Part shown: positions 41,305 through 49,586 of the stretch, one piece after another
Layout: each line of letters starts with the position of its first letter
Position numbering within the stretch: position 1 is the stretch's first letter
NCBI RefSeq assembly: GCF_002240355.1
Contig: NZ_CP016353.1
Span: 3,770,501 to 3,834,500, forward strand
Source: Prauserella marina
GTDB taxonomy: Bacteria > Actinomycetota > Actinomycetes > Mycobacteriales > Pseudonocardiaceae
Direction: 5' to 3'
DNA length: 64,000 nucleotides
Translations under genes and position numbers: made by a program
Notes under the pieces: generated by a model
Told to the model about the DNA's origin: nothing
What the model saw: the letters and a program-made list of their open reading frames with translations, nothing else
Database searches by the model: none

Positions 41305-41335
41305 GGGCGCGGCACTTTCGGAAAGTGCCGCGCCC
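41305..41335 (+). terminator. Terminator after the DHA2 transporter
   Basis: GGGCGCGGCACTTTC (41305-41319) and its perfect complement (41321-41335) are separated by one base, giving a stable stem 20 bp after the stop codon. Confidence 0.8.
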
Positions 41336-41592
41336 TTGGCGTCATCGTCGCGCTCTCGTCCACCCATGTCCAGACCACTATTCTGCAATATGCATACCGG
41401 AAGTTGCTCTATTCGGGTGTTGATTCGCGACGATCACCCAAGCATGATGAGAACCGAGGAAAAATTTGTGCTCTACAGCGTCCCATCCCTTTCCACCGGA
41501 GCGGGATCGATTGTGCGCGCTGTGGCCCATTTTCCGGCGAACGACAACCGTCGCAAACAAAAGAAACGCGCGGACCTCTGGGGGTAGCAGCG

Positions 41593-42288
41593 ATGCGGGT
41601 GCTCGTGGTTGACGCCGAATTCGACTACGCTCAATTCCTGGTTGCGGGAATTCAGCGGTTCGGCCACGACGCACTGGGCGTGAGCACGGGCAGCGGCGCG
41701 GTGGAAAGCTATCCTCGCACCGACATCGTGCTCCTCGACCTGGAGCTTCCCGACATGGACTGGCTTGAGGTCTGCCGCATCATCAGAGCGGCGGACACCA
41801 TCCCCATCATCGCGCTGGCCAACACCGAAACCGAGGCCGAACGAATACTCGCATTACGTTCCGGAATCGATGATTACCTCAAAAAGCCTTCTCAATACAT
41901 CCGCGGCCTCATGGCTCGCATCGAGGCGGTAATGCGCAGGGCGAGACCACAGAACAATCGTCAGGAAATACTGGAGCGCGGCGCGCTCCGCATCAACGCG
42001 GCGACCAGGCAGGTCACCCTCGACGACACACCTATTTCGGTCACGAGGAAAGAATTCGAGCTACTCCATTACCTCGCGAAACAACCAGGAGTCGTCGCCT
42101 CCCGGCAACAGCTCATGGCCGACGTGTGGGGCACCGGGCGCACCGGCGTCATGGACACCCGGATCAGCCGCACCATCGACACCCACGTCAACACCATTCG
42201 CCGCAAACTCGGTTCGGCGAACTGGATCCACACGGTGCGCGGCGTCGGGTTCCGGTTCGACGCCGAACGGCAGTCACTGTCCCGATAG
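41593..42288 (+). CDS. OmpR/PhoB family response regulator (orphan)
   Basis: A 231-residue two-domain response regulator. The receiver (1-115) has the phosphoacceptor aspartate in TDIVLLDLELPD and the lysine in DDYLKKPSQ. The acidic pair at the N-terminus (normally DD) is reduced to VVDAEF, and the T/S switch residue is alanine (IALAN), so conventional phosphorylation may be weak. The C-terminal winged helix (about 130-225) is standard (SVTRKEFELLHYLAKQPG, VRGVGFRF). No histidine kinase is adjacent. The coding sequence and its 200-bp upstream region are noticeably less GC-rich than the neighbours. ATG 41593 follows a GGGGGT. Confidence 0.9.
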   Translation: MRVLVVDAEFDYAQFLVAGIQRFGHDALGVSTGSGAVESYPRTDIVLLDLELPDMDWLEVCRIIRAADTIPIIALANTETEAERILALRSGIDDYLKKPSQYIRGLMARIEAVMRRARPQNNRQEILERGALRINAATRQVTLDDTPISVTRKEFELLHYLAKQPGVVASRQQLMADVWGTGRTGVMDTRISRTIDTHVNTIRRKLGSANWIHTVRGVGFRFDAERQSLSR

Positions 42289-42296
42289 GATCGTCG

Positions 42297-42315
42297 ATCG
42301 TCCACATCGGACGAT
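42297..42315. terminator. Possible hairpin between convergent genes
   Basis: ATCGTCC (42297-42303) and GGACGAT (42309-42315) flank ACATC. The stem is short. It overlaps one copy of the intergenic TCCACA-TC-GGAC motif (42301-42312). Confidence 0.35.
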
Positions 42316-42329
42316 TCTGTTCGGTGCGT

Positions 42330-42719
42330 CTAGTGCTGCGTCCCATGAGGCGGATCGCACTCGTGCACGAGCCACCGTGACCGCGTGTGATCCCAGGACA
42401 CCCGCACCCACGTCGCCGGGTCCGGCCGCACGCGCACGCGTTCGAGCTGTTGCGCCATCGGCAGGGTCATCGTCGCCGGTATGCGCAGAACGACCCTGGC
42501 CTCTTCCGACACGAGCGTGAGCGTCCCGGTTTCCTTGATCTCCGCCTTCGCCTTGTCCCGTTCCCGCTTGGACAACACCCTCTTGAGCTTGGCGTAGACG
42601 TCCTCGCCGCTCTTGGTCGCGATCGCCTGCACCAACGGCAACAGGGTCGAGCCTGCCAGTGCCCCGAGCAGCACATCGGCAACACCGCGATCCGGATCAC
42701 CATCGGTCATGGTGTTCAT
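42330..42719 (-). CDS. Hypothetical protein with hydrophobic N-terminus
   Basis: A 129-residue protein that I cannot assign. Residues 10-35 (VADVLLGALAGSTLLPLVQAI) are hydrophobic and glycine-rich, followed by a lysine/arginine-rich helix (YAKLKRVLSKRERDKAKAEI), then beta-like segments ending in a polar tail. The layout (short hydrophobic helix, charged linker, small beta domain) resembles effector-associated small components of actinobacterial conflict systems, but the similarity is only architectural. ATG 42719 and 42710 are both possible, and GTG 42734 would add five residues. No recognisable effector is next to it. Confidence 0.55.
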   Translation of the reverse strand: MNTMTDGDPDRGVADVLLGALAGSTLLPLVQAIATKSGEDVYAKLKRVLSKRERDKAKAEIKETGTLTLVSEEARVVLRIPATMTLPMAQQLERVRVRPDPATWVRVSWDHTRSRWLVHECDPPHGTQH

Positions 42720-43042
42720 GATGCCGCGGCTCACGCGCCGACATGCACGAACGCGGCCCGAAGTTCCGCCGACTCGGGCCCGTGGATCCCGACGTGCTCC
42801 CCTCGTGTCACCGGACAGCCATCGCACCCAGCGCGCGATAGTATCGGCTCCGCGAACGATTCGGTAGGCGTTTTCGCCGTTCCGGTTTTCCGGAATGAAA
42901 TCCGGATTCCTGATGCCCACGGAATCCGCGCCGGAAAACGTCCGCCCGTGCCTGTTCTGCCCGGTGGGCGACAAGAGGAAACGATCGCCCCGGTGTTCTC
43001 GGTCCTTGACAATCCTCATTGGACACTCAAGGCCGGGAGATC
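42720..43042. other. Intergenic region without recognised gene
   Basis: About 320 bp, AT-richer than the average here, containing short repeated CCGGAAA/TTTCCGG words (around 42876-42950) but no clear promoter or ORF with coding character. Confidence 0.4.
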
Positions 43043-43426
43043 TTACCGGGGAACCAGTTTGAGCGTCGCGGATCGCGCCTCGCCGCTGATGACGGAACCG
43101 ACGATGTCGCTGGGATAGCGGGCGTACTTGGCTTGGTACGCGGCGTCGAGGGTGTCCTGGATGCGCTCGGTGTCGCCGTCGACGTTCTCGAAGATCACGT
43201 CCTTTGCGACACCGCCCGCCTCGACATGTCCCTCGTGGCGTCTCGTCGCCGCGCGGAACCAAGCCGCTCCGGGACCGTTGACCGCCCGCACGTACAGCTC
43301 GTCACCGTCGCGGACGACCCACACCGGCACCGGTTTGCGCAGGGATCCGTCACCGAGGGTGGGTGCGATCTCCATTTCGTCCGATTCGTCGATCCGGCCG
43401 AGTTCGTCGCGTGTCCATGCCGCCAT
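43043..43426 (-). CDS. DUF2255 family protein
   Basis: A 127-residue protein matching the DUF2255 family. It starts WTRDELGRIDESDEMEIAPTL, continues with PVPVWVVRDGDELYVRAVNG and GAAWFRAATRRHEGHVEAGG, and ends YARYPSDIVGSVISGEARSATLKLVPR. The fold resembles small split-barrel proteins that bind cofactors, but the function is not known. ATG 43426 follows GAGGAG with an 8-base spacer. It stands alone on the minus strand between the hypothetical gene and the SARP gene. Confidence 0.88.
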   Translation of the reverse strand: MAAWTRDELGRIDESDEMEIAPTLGDGSLRKPVPVWVVRDGDELYVRAVNGPGAAWFRAATRRHEGHVEAGGVAKDVIFENVDGDTERIQDTLDAAYQAKYARYPSDIVGSVISGEARSATLKLVPR

Positions 43427-43543
43427 TGACGTTGCTCCTCTCCGGCTGAGGGCGCGCAGATGCCCGCACCGGGGATTGCCAGACCTCGGCGGGATAATCA
43501 GCCGCCACCGCGAGTGTCCTTACCCTCACTCTCCAGAGTGAAC

Positions 43544-45721
43544 TCACGGTGCGCCGTGCCCGCTACGCGACAGCAGGGCGGGACGGTGCTGCCGGGACGC
43601 CGCGGCGCGGGCCAGTTCGTGCACCGTGTTCGCGTCCTCGGGGTAGGAGCGGAGGTAGCCGGCGAGGATGCCCGACAACAGGACCGGCACGTGTGGCTGG
43701 TCGTCGGCGGCGGCGAACCGCGCCAGCGCCACCAGGTTCGGGCGCTCGTGGTCCAGCCACCACAACGCCGTCTCCCTGTCCGGTAGCGCTGGAAGGGCGT
43801 AATCGTCCGAAGGAGGCTGCGGCCGGGGCACGACGGGATCGGGGTCGAGTACGTTCATCGCGGCCGTTGCCGCGCACAGGTAGTAGTCGATCAGTCTCGC
43901 GCGGGCGGCGCGGCGCTCCTCCGCCGAATGCCGGTCGTGAGCCAGTTCGGTGGTGTAGGCCCTGAGCAGGTCGTGCATCCGGTAGGACCCCGGAGCCGGG
44001 GCGCGGTCGACGAGATGCGCGGAGGCCAGCTCATCGAAGCAGCGCTCCACGACCGATTTCGGTGCGCCGGAGAGCGCGGCGAGCGTCAGGACGCACACGA
44101 GCCTGCCGGGGTGGAGACCGCACATCCGGAAGATCAGCGCCGCGTCGGCGGGCAGCCTGCGGTAGGACCACGAGAACACCGCGCGCACCGATGCCTGCTC
44201 GTCGTCGCCGACGGCCAGCGCGTCGAGCACGCCGCAGGCGGCCTGGTCCGTCGCGAGTTCCGCGACCAGGTCGGCCACCGTCGCACTGTGCCGTTCGCGC
44301 ATCAGTTCCGCCGCGATCCGCAGGGCAAGCGGCAACCGGGCGCACCGCTCGATCAACGCGGCGGTGACGCGCGGAGCCAGGTGGCCGCGGGGCGAGTCGC
44401 CGGTCAGCACCCGTAGCAGCTCGCCTGCCTCCGCCGTGGACAGCCGGTCGAGACCGAGCCGGTGCGCGCCGTCTCTGACCCCGAGGCCGGTGAGTGCGTC
44501 CCTGCTGGTGATCAATACGAACACCGACGACGTTCCCGGCAGCAGTGGCCGCACCTGGTCGGCGGTGTGCGCGTTGTCCAGCAACAACAGCATCCGCCTT
44601 CCTTCGACCAGGGTGCGGAATCTGGCGGCGAGTTCGGGCAGGCGCCGAGGCAGCCGATCGCGCTCTTCCCCCAGCGCCAGCAGGAAGCCGGTCAGCACAT
44701 CCTCCGGCGGAACCGGTTTAGCCGGCCCGTAACCGCAGAGGTCGACGTAGAGCTGACCGTCGGCGAACCGGCCGCGTTCGCGCCGTCCCCATCGCACGGC
44801 GAGCGCCGTCTTGCCGACCCCCGCCGTACCGACGATGGCCACGATCGACGCGGCCTCGGCCTGCTCGGCCGAGCTCGCCGTCACGTCGGCCAGCCGGTCG
44901 AGAGCCGCGATTTCCTTGTCCCTGCCGGTGAATCCGCGCGCGTTCGGCGGCAGTTGCGCTGGTGCCTCTCGTCTGGCGGGGCCGGGCACGTGCGACGGCC
45001 CGCTTTCTCCGGCGAGGATCCGCGCGTGCAGGGAACACAGTTCGGGGCCCGGTTCGATGCCCACCTCGTCGATCAGCCTGCGGCGAGCGTCGCGGAAGAC
45101 CCGCAGCGCCTCGGCCTGCCTTCCCCCTCTGCTCAGCGCCGTCATGAGCAGCGCGGGAAACCGCTCGCGCAAGGGATGTCTCGACACCGCGTCGGCAAGT
45201 TCCGCCGTCACCGTCGCGCTGCGCCCGCAAGCCAGTTCGGCCTCGAACCTGTCCTCCATGGCGGCGAGCCGGAGGTCGGACAACCTCGCCGACTCCTCGG
45301 CGACCAGGTCCGTGTCGATGCCCTCGTAGGGCAGCCCGCGCCACAGCCGCAACGCGGCCCGCAGGGCCCCGGCTCTGCGCTCGGGATCGGCGAGGGCCTC
45401 GGCCTCCGCGACGAGAGTGGTGAACCGGTCGGCGTCCAGTTCACCCTCGTGGATCCGCAACAGGTAACCAGCCGGCCCGTACACCAGGCGGCTCGCGTCG
45501 TCGAGCAGCAGCCGCAGCCGGTGGACCTGCACGTGCAGCCTGCCGACCGCTTTGTCGTCGTGCGCGCGGCCCCAGAGGGCTTCGGCAAGCGCGCCGACCG
45601 ACACTTGCTCGTTGGCGCGGGCGAGCAGCACGCCCAACAGTGTTTGCCGCAGCCGTCCCGGCGGTGCCACGGCGTCGCCGTGTCGCGCGATCCGGATGGG
45701 CCCGAGGACTTGGAACAACAC
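43544..45721 (-). CDS. AfsR/SARP family regulator with NB-ARC ATPase domain
   Basis: A 725-residue regulator. Residues 1-90 are an OmpR-like winged helix (LRQTLLGVLLARANEQVSVGALAEALWG, HVQVHRLRLLLDDA). Residues 95-240 are the bacterial transcriptional activation domain. About 280-560 form an NB-ARC ATPase with Walker A GTAGVGKTALA and Walker B MLLLLDNAH; the remainder is helical. AfsR-type proteins activate secondary metabolism or development. I chose GTG 45721 because GGGGGAGG lies 7 bases upstream; reading further back runs into the IclR gene. No antibiotic cluster adjoins it. The nearest biosynthetic locus is the ectoine-like cluster 10 kb away. Confidence 0.9.
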   Translation of the reverse strand: MLFQVLGPIRIARHGDAVAPPGRLRQTLLGVLLARANEQVSVGALAEALWGRAHDDKAVGRLHVQVHRLRLLLDDASRLVYGPAGYLLRIHEGELDADRFTTLVAEAEALADPERRAGALRAALRLWRGLPYEGIDTDLVAEESARLSDLRLAAMEDRFEAELACGRSATVTAELADAVSRHPLRERFPALLMTALSRGGRQAEALRVFRDARRRLIDEVGIEPGPELCSLHARILAGESGPSHVPGPARREAPAQLPPNARGFTGRDKEIAALDRLADVTASSAEQAEAASIVAIVGTAGVGKTALAVRWGRRERGRFADGQLYVDLCGYGPAKPVPPEDVLTGFLLALGEERDRLPRRLPELAARFRTLVEGRRMLLLLDNAHTADQVRPLLPGTSSVFVLITSRDALTGLGVRDGAHRLGLDRLSTAEAGELLRVLTGDSPRGHLAPRVTAALIERCARLPLALRIAAELMRERHSATVADLVAELATDQAACGVLDALAVGDDEQASVRAVFSWSYRRLPADAALIFRMCGLHPGRLVCVLTLAALSGAPKSVVERCFDELASAHLVDRAPAPGSYRMHDLLRAYTTELAHDRHSAEERRAARARLIDYYLCAATAAMNVLDPDPVVPRPQPPSDDYALPALPDRETALWWLDHERPNLVALARFAAADDQPHVPVLLSGILAGYLRSYPEDANTVHELARAAASRQHRPALLSRSGHGAP

Positions 45722-45894
45722 CGTCAGCACCTCCCCCAAACAGGAGGAGGGTAACACCGCGCGCCGGTCCGGCGTGGCCGGAACGGCAACCCGGCCGACA
45801 TTCCCGGACGTCGCTCCCGAATCCACAGTGGACATATCGAATCCGACGATGGAGCAATTCCACTGTGGACGTCGGTTCTGGCATGCGCCGGAGG

Positions 45895-46692
45895 TCAGAG
45901 CATCCGGCTCAGTCCCTCGGCCTGACGTCGCAGCACGGGCAGGAACTTGCCGCGCATCTCGTCGATCGAGGCTCGCGCGGTGAAGGTACTCGCCGTCATG
46001 GCCGCGCGGACGGCACCGGAGGAGTCGGTCACCGGGACGGCCATCGACCGCACACCCAGTTCCAGTTCCTCGTTGGTGAACGCGACGCCCTCGACGCGGG
46101 CCAGTTCGATCCGGCTGCGGATCTCCGGGATCGTCATCAGCGTGTTCGGGGTGGTGCGCACCGGCGTGCAGGATTCGAGGTATGACTCCAGTTCCGCCTC
46201 GGAGAGGCCGGTGAGCAGCACTCGCCCCGAGGCCGACGCGTAGGCGGGCATCTGCGCGCCGAGCCGGACGCCGGTGTTGACGATGCGCTGCACCTCCGCC
46301 CTCGCCACGATCAACGCCGAACCGTCCTCGTACACGGCCACGGAGACCGACTCGGTGAGCTCGTCGCGGGCCGCGAGCACGAACGGCTGGGCCAGCGAGG
46401 GCAGCCCCGCCGCCTCCAGGTACGCGGCGCCGAGCCGCATCATGCGCGGGGTCGGCCGGAAGTACCCGCCGTCCTGCTGGAGGTAACCGAGTTCGCGCAG
46501 GGTCAGCAGGCAACGACGGGCGGCGGCCGGGGTGATCCCGGTGGCCTTGGCCGCGTCGGTCACCGTCAACTGGGAACGATGCGCCGTGAACGCTTCGACG
46601 ATGGCGAGACCTTTCGCCAGTCCCGCCATCCCCTCCGGCTGCCTGCCACCCTTGGCTTCCTGATCCGTTCCGCCCGCTCGTGTTGTCGCCAC
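45895..46692 (-). CDS. IclR family regulator (PcaR/PobR type)
   Basis: A 265-residue IclR regulator of the beta-ketoadipate branch. The HTH is TVTDAAKATGITPAAARRCLLTLRELGYL, the phrase GLAKGLAIVEAF before it is characteristic, and the effector domain includes ASGRVLLTGLSEAELESYL. GTG 46692 begins just inside the operator-like TTTCGT-TAT-ACGAAA. It is 31 bp downstream of the FAD monooxygenase gene on the same strand. The effector is probably an aromatic acid. Confidence 0.92.
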   Translation of the reverse strand: MATTRAGGTDQEAKGGRQPEGMAGLAKGLAIVEAFTAHRSQLTVTDAAKATGITPAAARRCLLTLRELGYLQQDGGYFRPTPRMMRLGAAYLEAAGLPSLAQPFVLAARDELTESVSVAVYEDGSALIVARAEVQRIVNTGVRLGAQMPAYASASGRVLLTGLSEAELESYLESCTPVRTTPNTLMTIPEIRSRIELARVEGVAFTNEELELGVRSMAVPVTDSSGAVRAAMTASTFTARASIDEMRGKFLPVLRRQAEGLSRML

Positions 46693-46694
46693 GG

Positions 46695-46709
46695 TTTCGT
46701 TATACGAAA
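46695..46709. promoter_or_regulatory. IclR-type operator between monooxygenase and regulator genes
   Basis: TTTCGT (46695-46700), TAT, ACGAAA (46704-46709): a perfect 6-bp inverted repeat directly upstream of the IclR start. Related half-sites recur upstream of the monooxygenase and the transporter. Confidence 0.6.
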
Positions 46710-46723
46710 ACTCGCCGGATTGT

Positions 46724-47902
46724 TCAAGCGCTCGCGAACTCACCCGCGCGCAGTTCGACGTCGTGGTCGTACAGCCACGCGCGCAACTCCCCCGACGACG
46801 CGATCTCGGCGTCACGCTGGCGAAGATCCTCGTACTGCGAGTCGTACCTGCGGCCGTTGGCGCGGGCGCCCTCCTGGACCTTCGCCGTGCGGGGCCTGCG
46901 GAATTCCTCGTAGGAGCGCAGCGCGCCCCGCACGTCCCGCCTGCTCTTGCCCGCGAGCAGCACCGCCAGCGCGACGCCGTCCTCGATGGCCTGGTTGGCG
47001 CCTTGCCCGAGGTGAGGCAGCATCGGATGCGCGGCGTCGCCGAGCAGTGTCAGCCTGCCGTTCGTCCACGCCGTGAGCGGTTCCCTGTCGTAGAGCCCCC
47101 ACCAATAGGTGGTCTCGACGCGTGCGAGCAGGCGCTCGACGAGCGGGTCCCAGCCCGCGAACGCCGCGCGCAGCGCGTCCGGGTCGCCCTTGCCGGACCA
47201 GGTCTCCTCGGCGACCTCGGCGCTGGGCAGGAAGCCGACGTAGTTCAGCAGCTCGCCACCGCGTACCGGGTAGACCATGAAGTGCTGCTGCTGGCCCATC
47301 CACACCAGATGCGCGTCGCGGGGCCATTCCGGTACGAGCCGGGAGGCGATCAGGCCGCGGTAGGCGACGTGGCCCGAGTACACCGGCGCGGCGGGGTCGA
47401 CGACGTGGCTCTGCAACACGGAGTGGATGCCGTCGGCGGCGACCACGACGTCGGCCTCCGCCGTCTCGCCGTCGCCGAAGCGCAGCAGCGCGCCGTCCTC
47501 GTTCTGCTCGAAGCCGGTGCAGCGGTGCCCCGTGCGGACCACGCCGGAGGGCAGCCCCTCGGCGAGCGCGCCGAGCAAGTCGGCGCGGTGCATGCCGTAC
47601 ACACCGTGGACACCGGCGGTGTCGCTGGTCCGGATCGGGCCGACGGTGGCACCGTCGGGCCTGCAATAGCGCGAGCCGTCACCGATCCGGCCGCCGAGCC
47701 GGGTCATGACGTCGCCAAGCCCCATCCTGTCGAGCTGCCGCACGCTGTTGGGGGTGATCAGCACGCCCGCCCCGACCTCGCCCAGTTCCGCGGCCTGCTC
47801 GTAGACGGTGACCTCGACGTCGCGCCTTGCCAGCGCGTTGGCGGCCGCGAGGCCACCGATTCCGCCGCCGACGATCGCCACCCGCACCCGGTCGTTCCCC
47901 AT
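46724..47902 (-). CDS. FAD-dependent aromatic monooxygenase (salicylate/3-hydroxybenzoate hydroxylase type)
   Basis: A 392-residue group A flavoprotein hydroxylase. VAIVGGGIGGLAAANALARRDVEVTVYEQ is the FAD-binding start, VVVAADGIHSVLQS the DG motif, and LTLLGDAAHPMLPHLGQGANQAIED the GD motif, all typical of salicylate, 3-hydroxybenzoate 6- and 6-hydroxynicotinate hydroxylases. ATG 47902 has GGAGAGG with a 5-base spacer. Together with the divergent BASS transporter and the IclR gene it looks like a small module that imports and hydroxylates an aromatic acid. Confidence 0.92.
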   Translation of the reverse strand: MGNDRVRVAIVGGGIGGLAAANALARRDVEVTVYEQAAELGEVGAGVLITPNSVRQLDRMGLGDVMTRLGGRIGDGSRYCRPDGATVGPIRTSDTAGVHGVYGMHRADLLGALAEGLPSGVVRTGHRCTGFEQNEDGALLRFGDGETAEADVVVAADGIHSVLQSHVVDPAAPVYSGHVAYRGLIASRLVPEWPRDAHLVWMGQQQHFMVYPVRGGELLNYVGFLPSAEVAEETWSGKGDPDALRAAFAGWDPLVERLLARVETTYWWGLYDREPLTAWTNGRLTLLGDAAHPMLPHLGQGANQAIEDGVALAVLLAGKSRRDVRGALRSYEEFRRPRTAKVQEGARANGRRYDSQYEDLRQRDAEIASSGELRAWLYDHDVELRAGEFASA

Positions 47903-47917
47903 GACACCTCTCCATCG

Positions 47918-47940
47918 TTCGAATATCGAAACTCGTTCGA
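47918..47940. promoter_or_regulatory. Overlapping TTCGA/TCGAA half-sites upstream of the monooxygenase
   Basis: TTCGA-ATA-TCGAA (47918-47930) is followed by another inverted TTCGA (47936-47940), giving two interleaved inverted repeats 16 bp upstream of the start codon. They match the TTTCG/CGAAA pattern at 46695 and 48078. Confidence 0.55.
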
Positions 47941-48039
47941 TTTTGTCCAACGTAGAATGGGCTGATGCTCGCTGTCAACGTCGGCCCACGTCAGGGATCT
48001 GCAAAAGCGTGTTTGAGCTGGCTGTCGAGGATCGGCGTC

Positions 48040-48067
48040 TTGACAGAGCAGTGTCATCCTGCATGAT
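48040..48067 (+). promoter_or_regulatory. Candidate promoter of the BASS transporter operon
   Basis: TTGACA (48040-48045) and CATGAT (48062-48067) are 16 bases apart, about 90 bp upstream of the leader ORF. IclR-type half-sites begin 5 bp downstream, where a bound regulator would block elongation or initiation. Confidence 0.5.
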
Positions 48068-48071
48068 GTTA

Positions 48072-48104
48072 TTCGAATTTCGTTACAGCTTTCGCTATTC
48101 GAAA
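48072..48104. promoter_or_regulatory. IclR-type half-site cluster upstream of the BASS operon
   Basis: TTCGAA (48072-48077), TTTCGT (48078-48083) and TTTCG-CTATT-CGAAA (48090-48104) lie in 33 bp of AT-rich DNA, just downstream of the candidate promoter. The TTTCGT word is the same half-site as at 46695-46700. Confidence 0.5.
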
Positions 48105-48154
48105 TCTGGGTACGCGGGAGGACGACGGCCGACGCAGGCCGCGAGGAGGATGCA

Positions 48155-48268
48155 ATGGCGCAGCTCATGACGACCCCGGCGAGGACACCGGGCGGTCTAC
48201 CGGACCGGGAGTGCCTCGCGAACGCGGAGCGCTCCGCCATCGCGACCGGAAGGGCGGGCACGCGATGA
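48155..48268 (+). CDS. 37-residue leader ORF translationally coupled to the BASS transporter
   Basis: An ideal ribosome site, GAGGAGG with a 5-base spacer, precedes ATG 48155. The frame runs 37 codons, and its TGA (48266-48268) overlaps the ATG of the transporter (ATGA). The peptide starts MAQLMTTPARTPGGLP and ends in a basic, Ala-rich segment, with no hydrophobic stretch. The transporter's own ribosome site is poor by comparison. The arrangement suggests either a regulatory leader or a small partner protein. Confidence 0.65.
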   Translation: MAQLMTTPARTPGGLPDRECLANAERSAIATGRAGTR

Positions 48269-49512
48269 GCACCACGGCACCGAAGCGGCGCGCGTCGAGG
48301 GGACTCAAGCTCGCCTCCTACGCCGCGCTCGTTCTCGGCGCGCTGATCCCCTTGGGCACGTCGGGGTTCACCGGGATGCCGCTGTCCGAACACCCCGCAG
48401 CCCTCGTCGGCAACATCGCGCTGTGGATCGCGGGACTCGTGCTGGCCTACCGCGCGTTCGTGGTCGACAAAGACTTCCCCGCCGAGCGCAAGACCTGGCA
48501 GCGGATCTGTTTCTTCATCACGACCGGCTCGGCGACCCTGCTCATGCTGGGGATGACGTTCGGGTTCACCTATCACCCGAGCATCGGGACCTCGTTCTTC
48601 GGCACCAACTTCACGACCGTCCTGATGATCACGCTCGTCGTGATGGGCGTGCAGATCACGCTCGCCGACTGGAAGGCCGTCGTCAAGGACGCCAAAGTGG
48701 TCTCGCTCGTCGTGCTCGTTCGCTGGCTGGTCATGCCGCTGACCGGCTACTGCGTGTCGTTTCTCGTGTTCCAGCTCTTCCTTTCCCCCGAGATCGCGGG
48801 CAGCCTCGCGATCGGGATGATGCTGCTGTGCACGTCGCCACCGGGCGCCGCGTCCAACAGCCTCACCCTCATCAGCAAGGGCGACCTCGCGCTTTCGGTC
48901 TCGGCGACCACCATCAACGTGCTCATCGCGCCGTTCCTGCAGCCACTGCTCATCAAGCTGTTCGTCGGCGGGACAGCCAACGTCGACACCGCCGGCATGT
49001 TCATCGACCTCGTCGGATTCGTGCTCGCCCCGGTCGTGCTGGCCAGCGTCTTCGGCGCGCTCTTCCCCCGGTTCGTCGTCAAGATCAAGCCCGTGCTCGG
49101 CCCGCTGGCCGTCGTCTCGCTCGCCTGTGTGCTCATGGGCACGATCTCCAAGGGCGCGGAGACCATTCTCGCCAACCTCAACGTGCTGCCCTACGTGCTC
49201 GTCGCCTGCGTCATCCAGGGCCTCGCGGGACTCACCCTCGGCTACTACCTGCCGAAGTACCTCGGCTTCACCCGCGAGCAGCGCATCGCGTCGAGTTTCG
49301 AAGTGGGCGTCGAGAACGCCGCCATCGCTCCCGCGCTCGCCGCGACGTACTTCAACCCGCTGGCCATCGTGCCCGCGATCGTCTACGGCAAAACGCAGAA
49401 CATCCTGGCCGTCACCATCTTCGTCCGCAAGTTCCAGCGCGAGAACGAGGCCAAGGAGAAGGCGGAGAACATGGAGAAGACAGGCGAGGTCTCGGTGTCT
49501 GCCGAATCGTGA
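48265..49512 (+). CDS. Bile acid:sodium symporter (BASS) family transporter
   Basis: A 415-residue membrane protein of the BASS/ACR3 superfamily. After a basic 15-residue N-terminus there are about ten hydrophobic segments. CTSPPGAASNSLTLISKGDLALSVSAT matches the conserved sodium-binding crossover (G-x-S-N motif) of the fourth helix, and EVGVENAAIAPALAATYF is the second crossover. A charged tail of about 25 residues ends it. It is divergent from the FAD monooxygenase and likely moves the same organic anion. Confidence 0.87.
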   Translation: MSTTAPKRRASRGLKLASYAALVLGALIPLGTSGFTGMPLSEHPAALVGNIALWIAGLVLAYRAFVVDKDFPAERKTWQRICFFITTGSATLLMLGMTFGFTYHPSIGTSFFGTNFTTVLMITLVVMGVQITLADWKAVVKDAKVVSLVVLVRWLVMPLTGYCVSFLVFQLFLSPEIAGSLAIGMMLLCTSPPGAASNSLTLISKGDLALSVSATTINVLIAPFLQPLLIKLFVGGTANVDTAGMFIDLVGFVLAPVVLASVFGALFPRFVVKIKPVLGPLAVVSLACVLMGTISKGAETILANLNVLPYVLVACVIQGLAGLTLGYYLPKYLGFTREQRIASSFEVGVENAAIAPALAATYFNPLAIVPAIVYGKTQNILAVTIFVRKFQRENEAKEKAENMEKTGEVSVSAES

Positions 49513-49526
49513 ACCCGCGTGCGCAT

Positions 49527-49557
49527 CGACCCTGACGCGATCGCCGCGTTAGGGTCG
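49527..49557 (+). terminator. Terminator after the BASS transporter
   Basis: CGACCCTGACGC (49527-49538) pairs with GCGTTAGGGTCG (49546-49557) over 12 positions, with one G-U pair in RNA. It is 15 bp after the stop and 29 bp before the next gene, leaving little space for a separate promoter there. Confidence 0.6.
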
Positions 49558-49586
49558 AGGCACGCAGGCAGGACGGAGAGCCGACC

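Noticed and set aside
45722-46513. Extension of the SARP frame upstream to 46513
   Set aside because: It overlaps the IclR gene in another frame, and the SARP winged helix starts at the GTG with a strong ribosome site at 45721.
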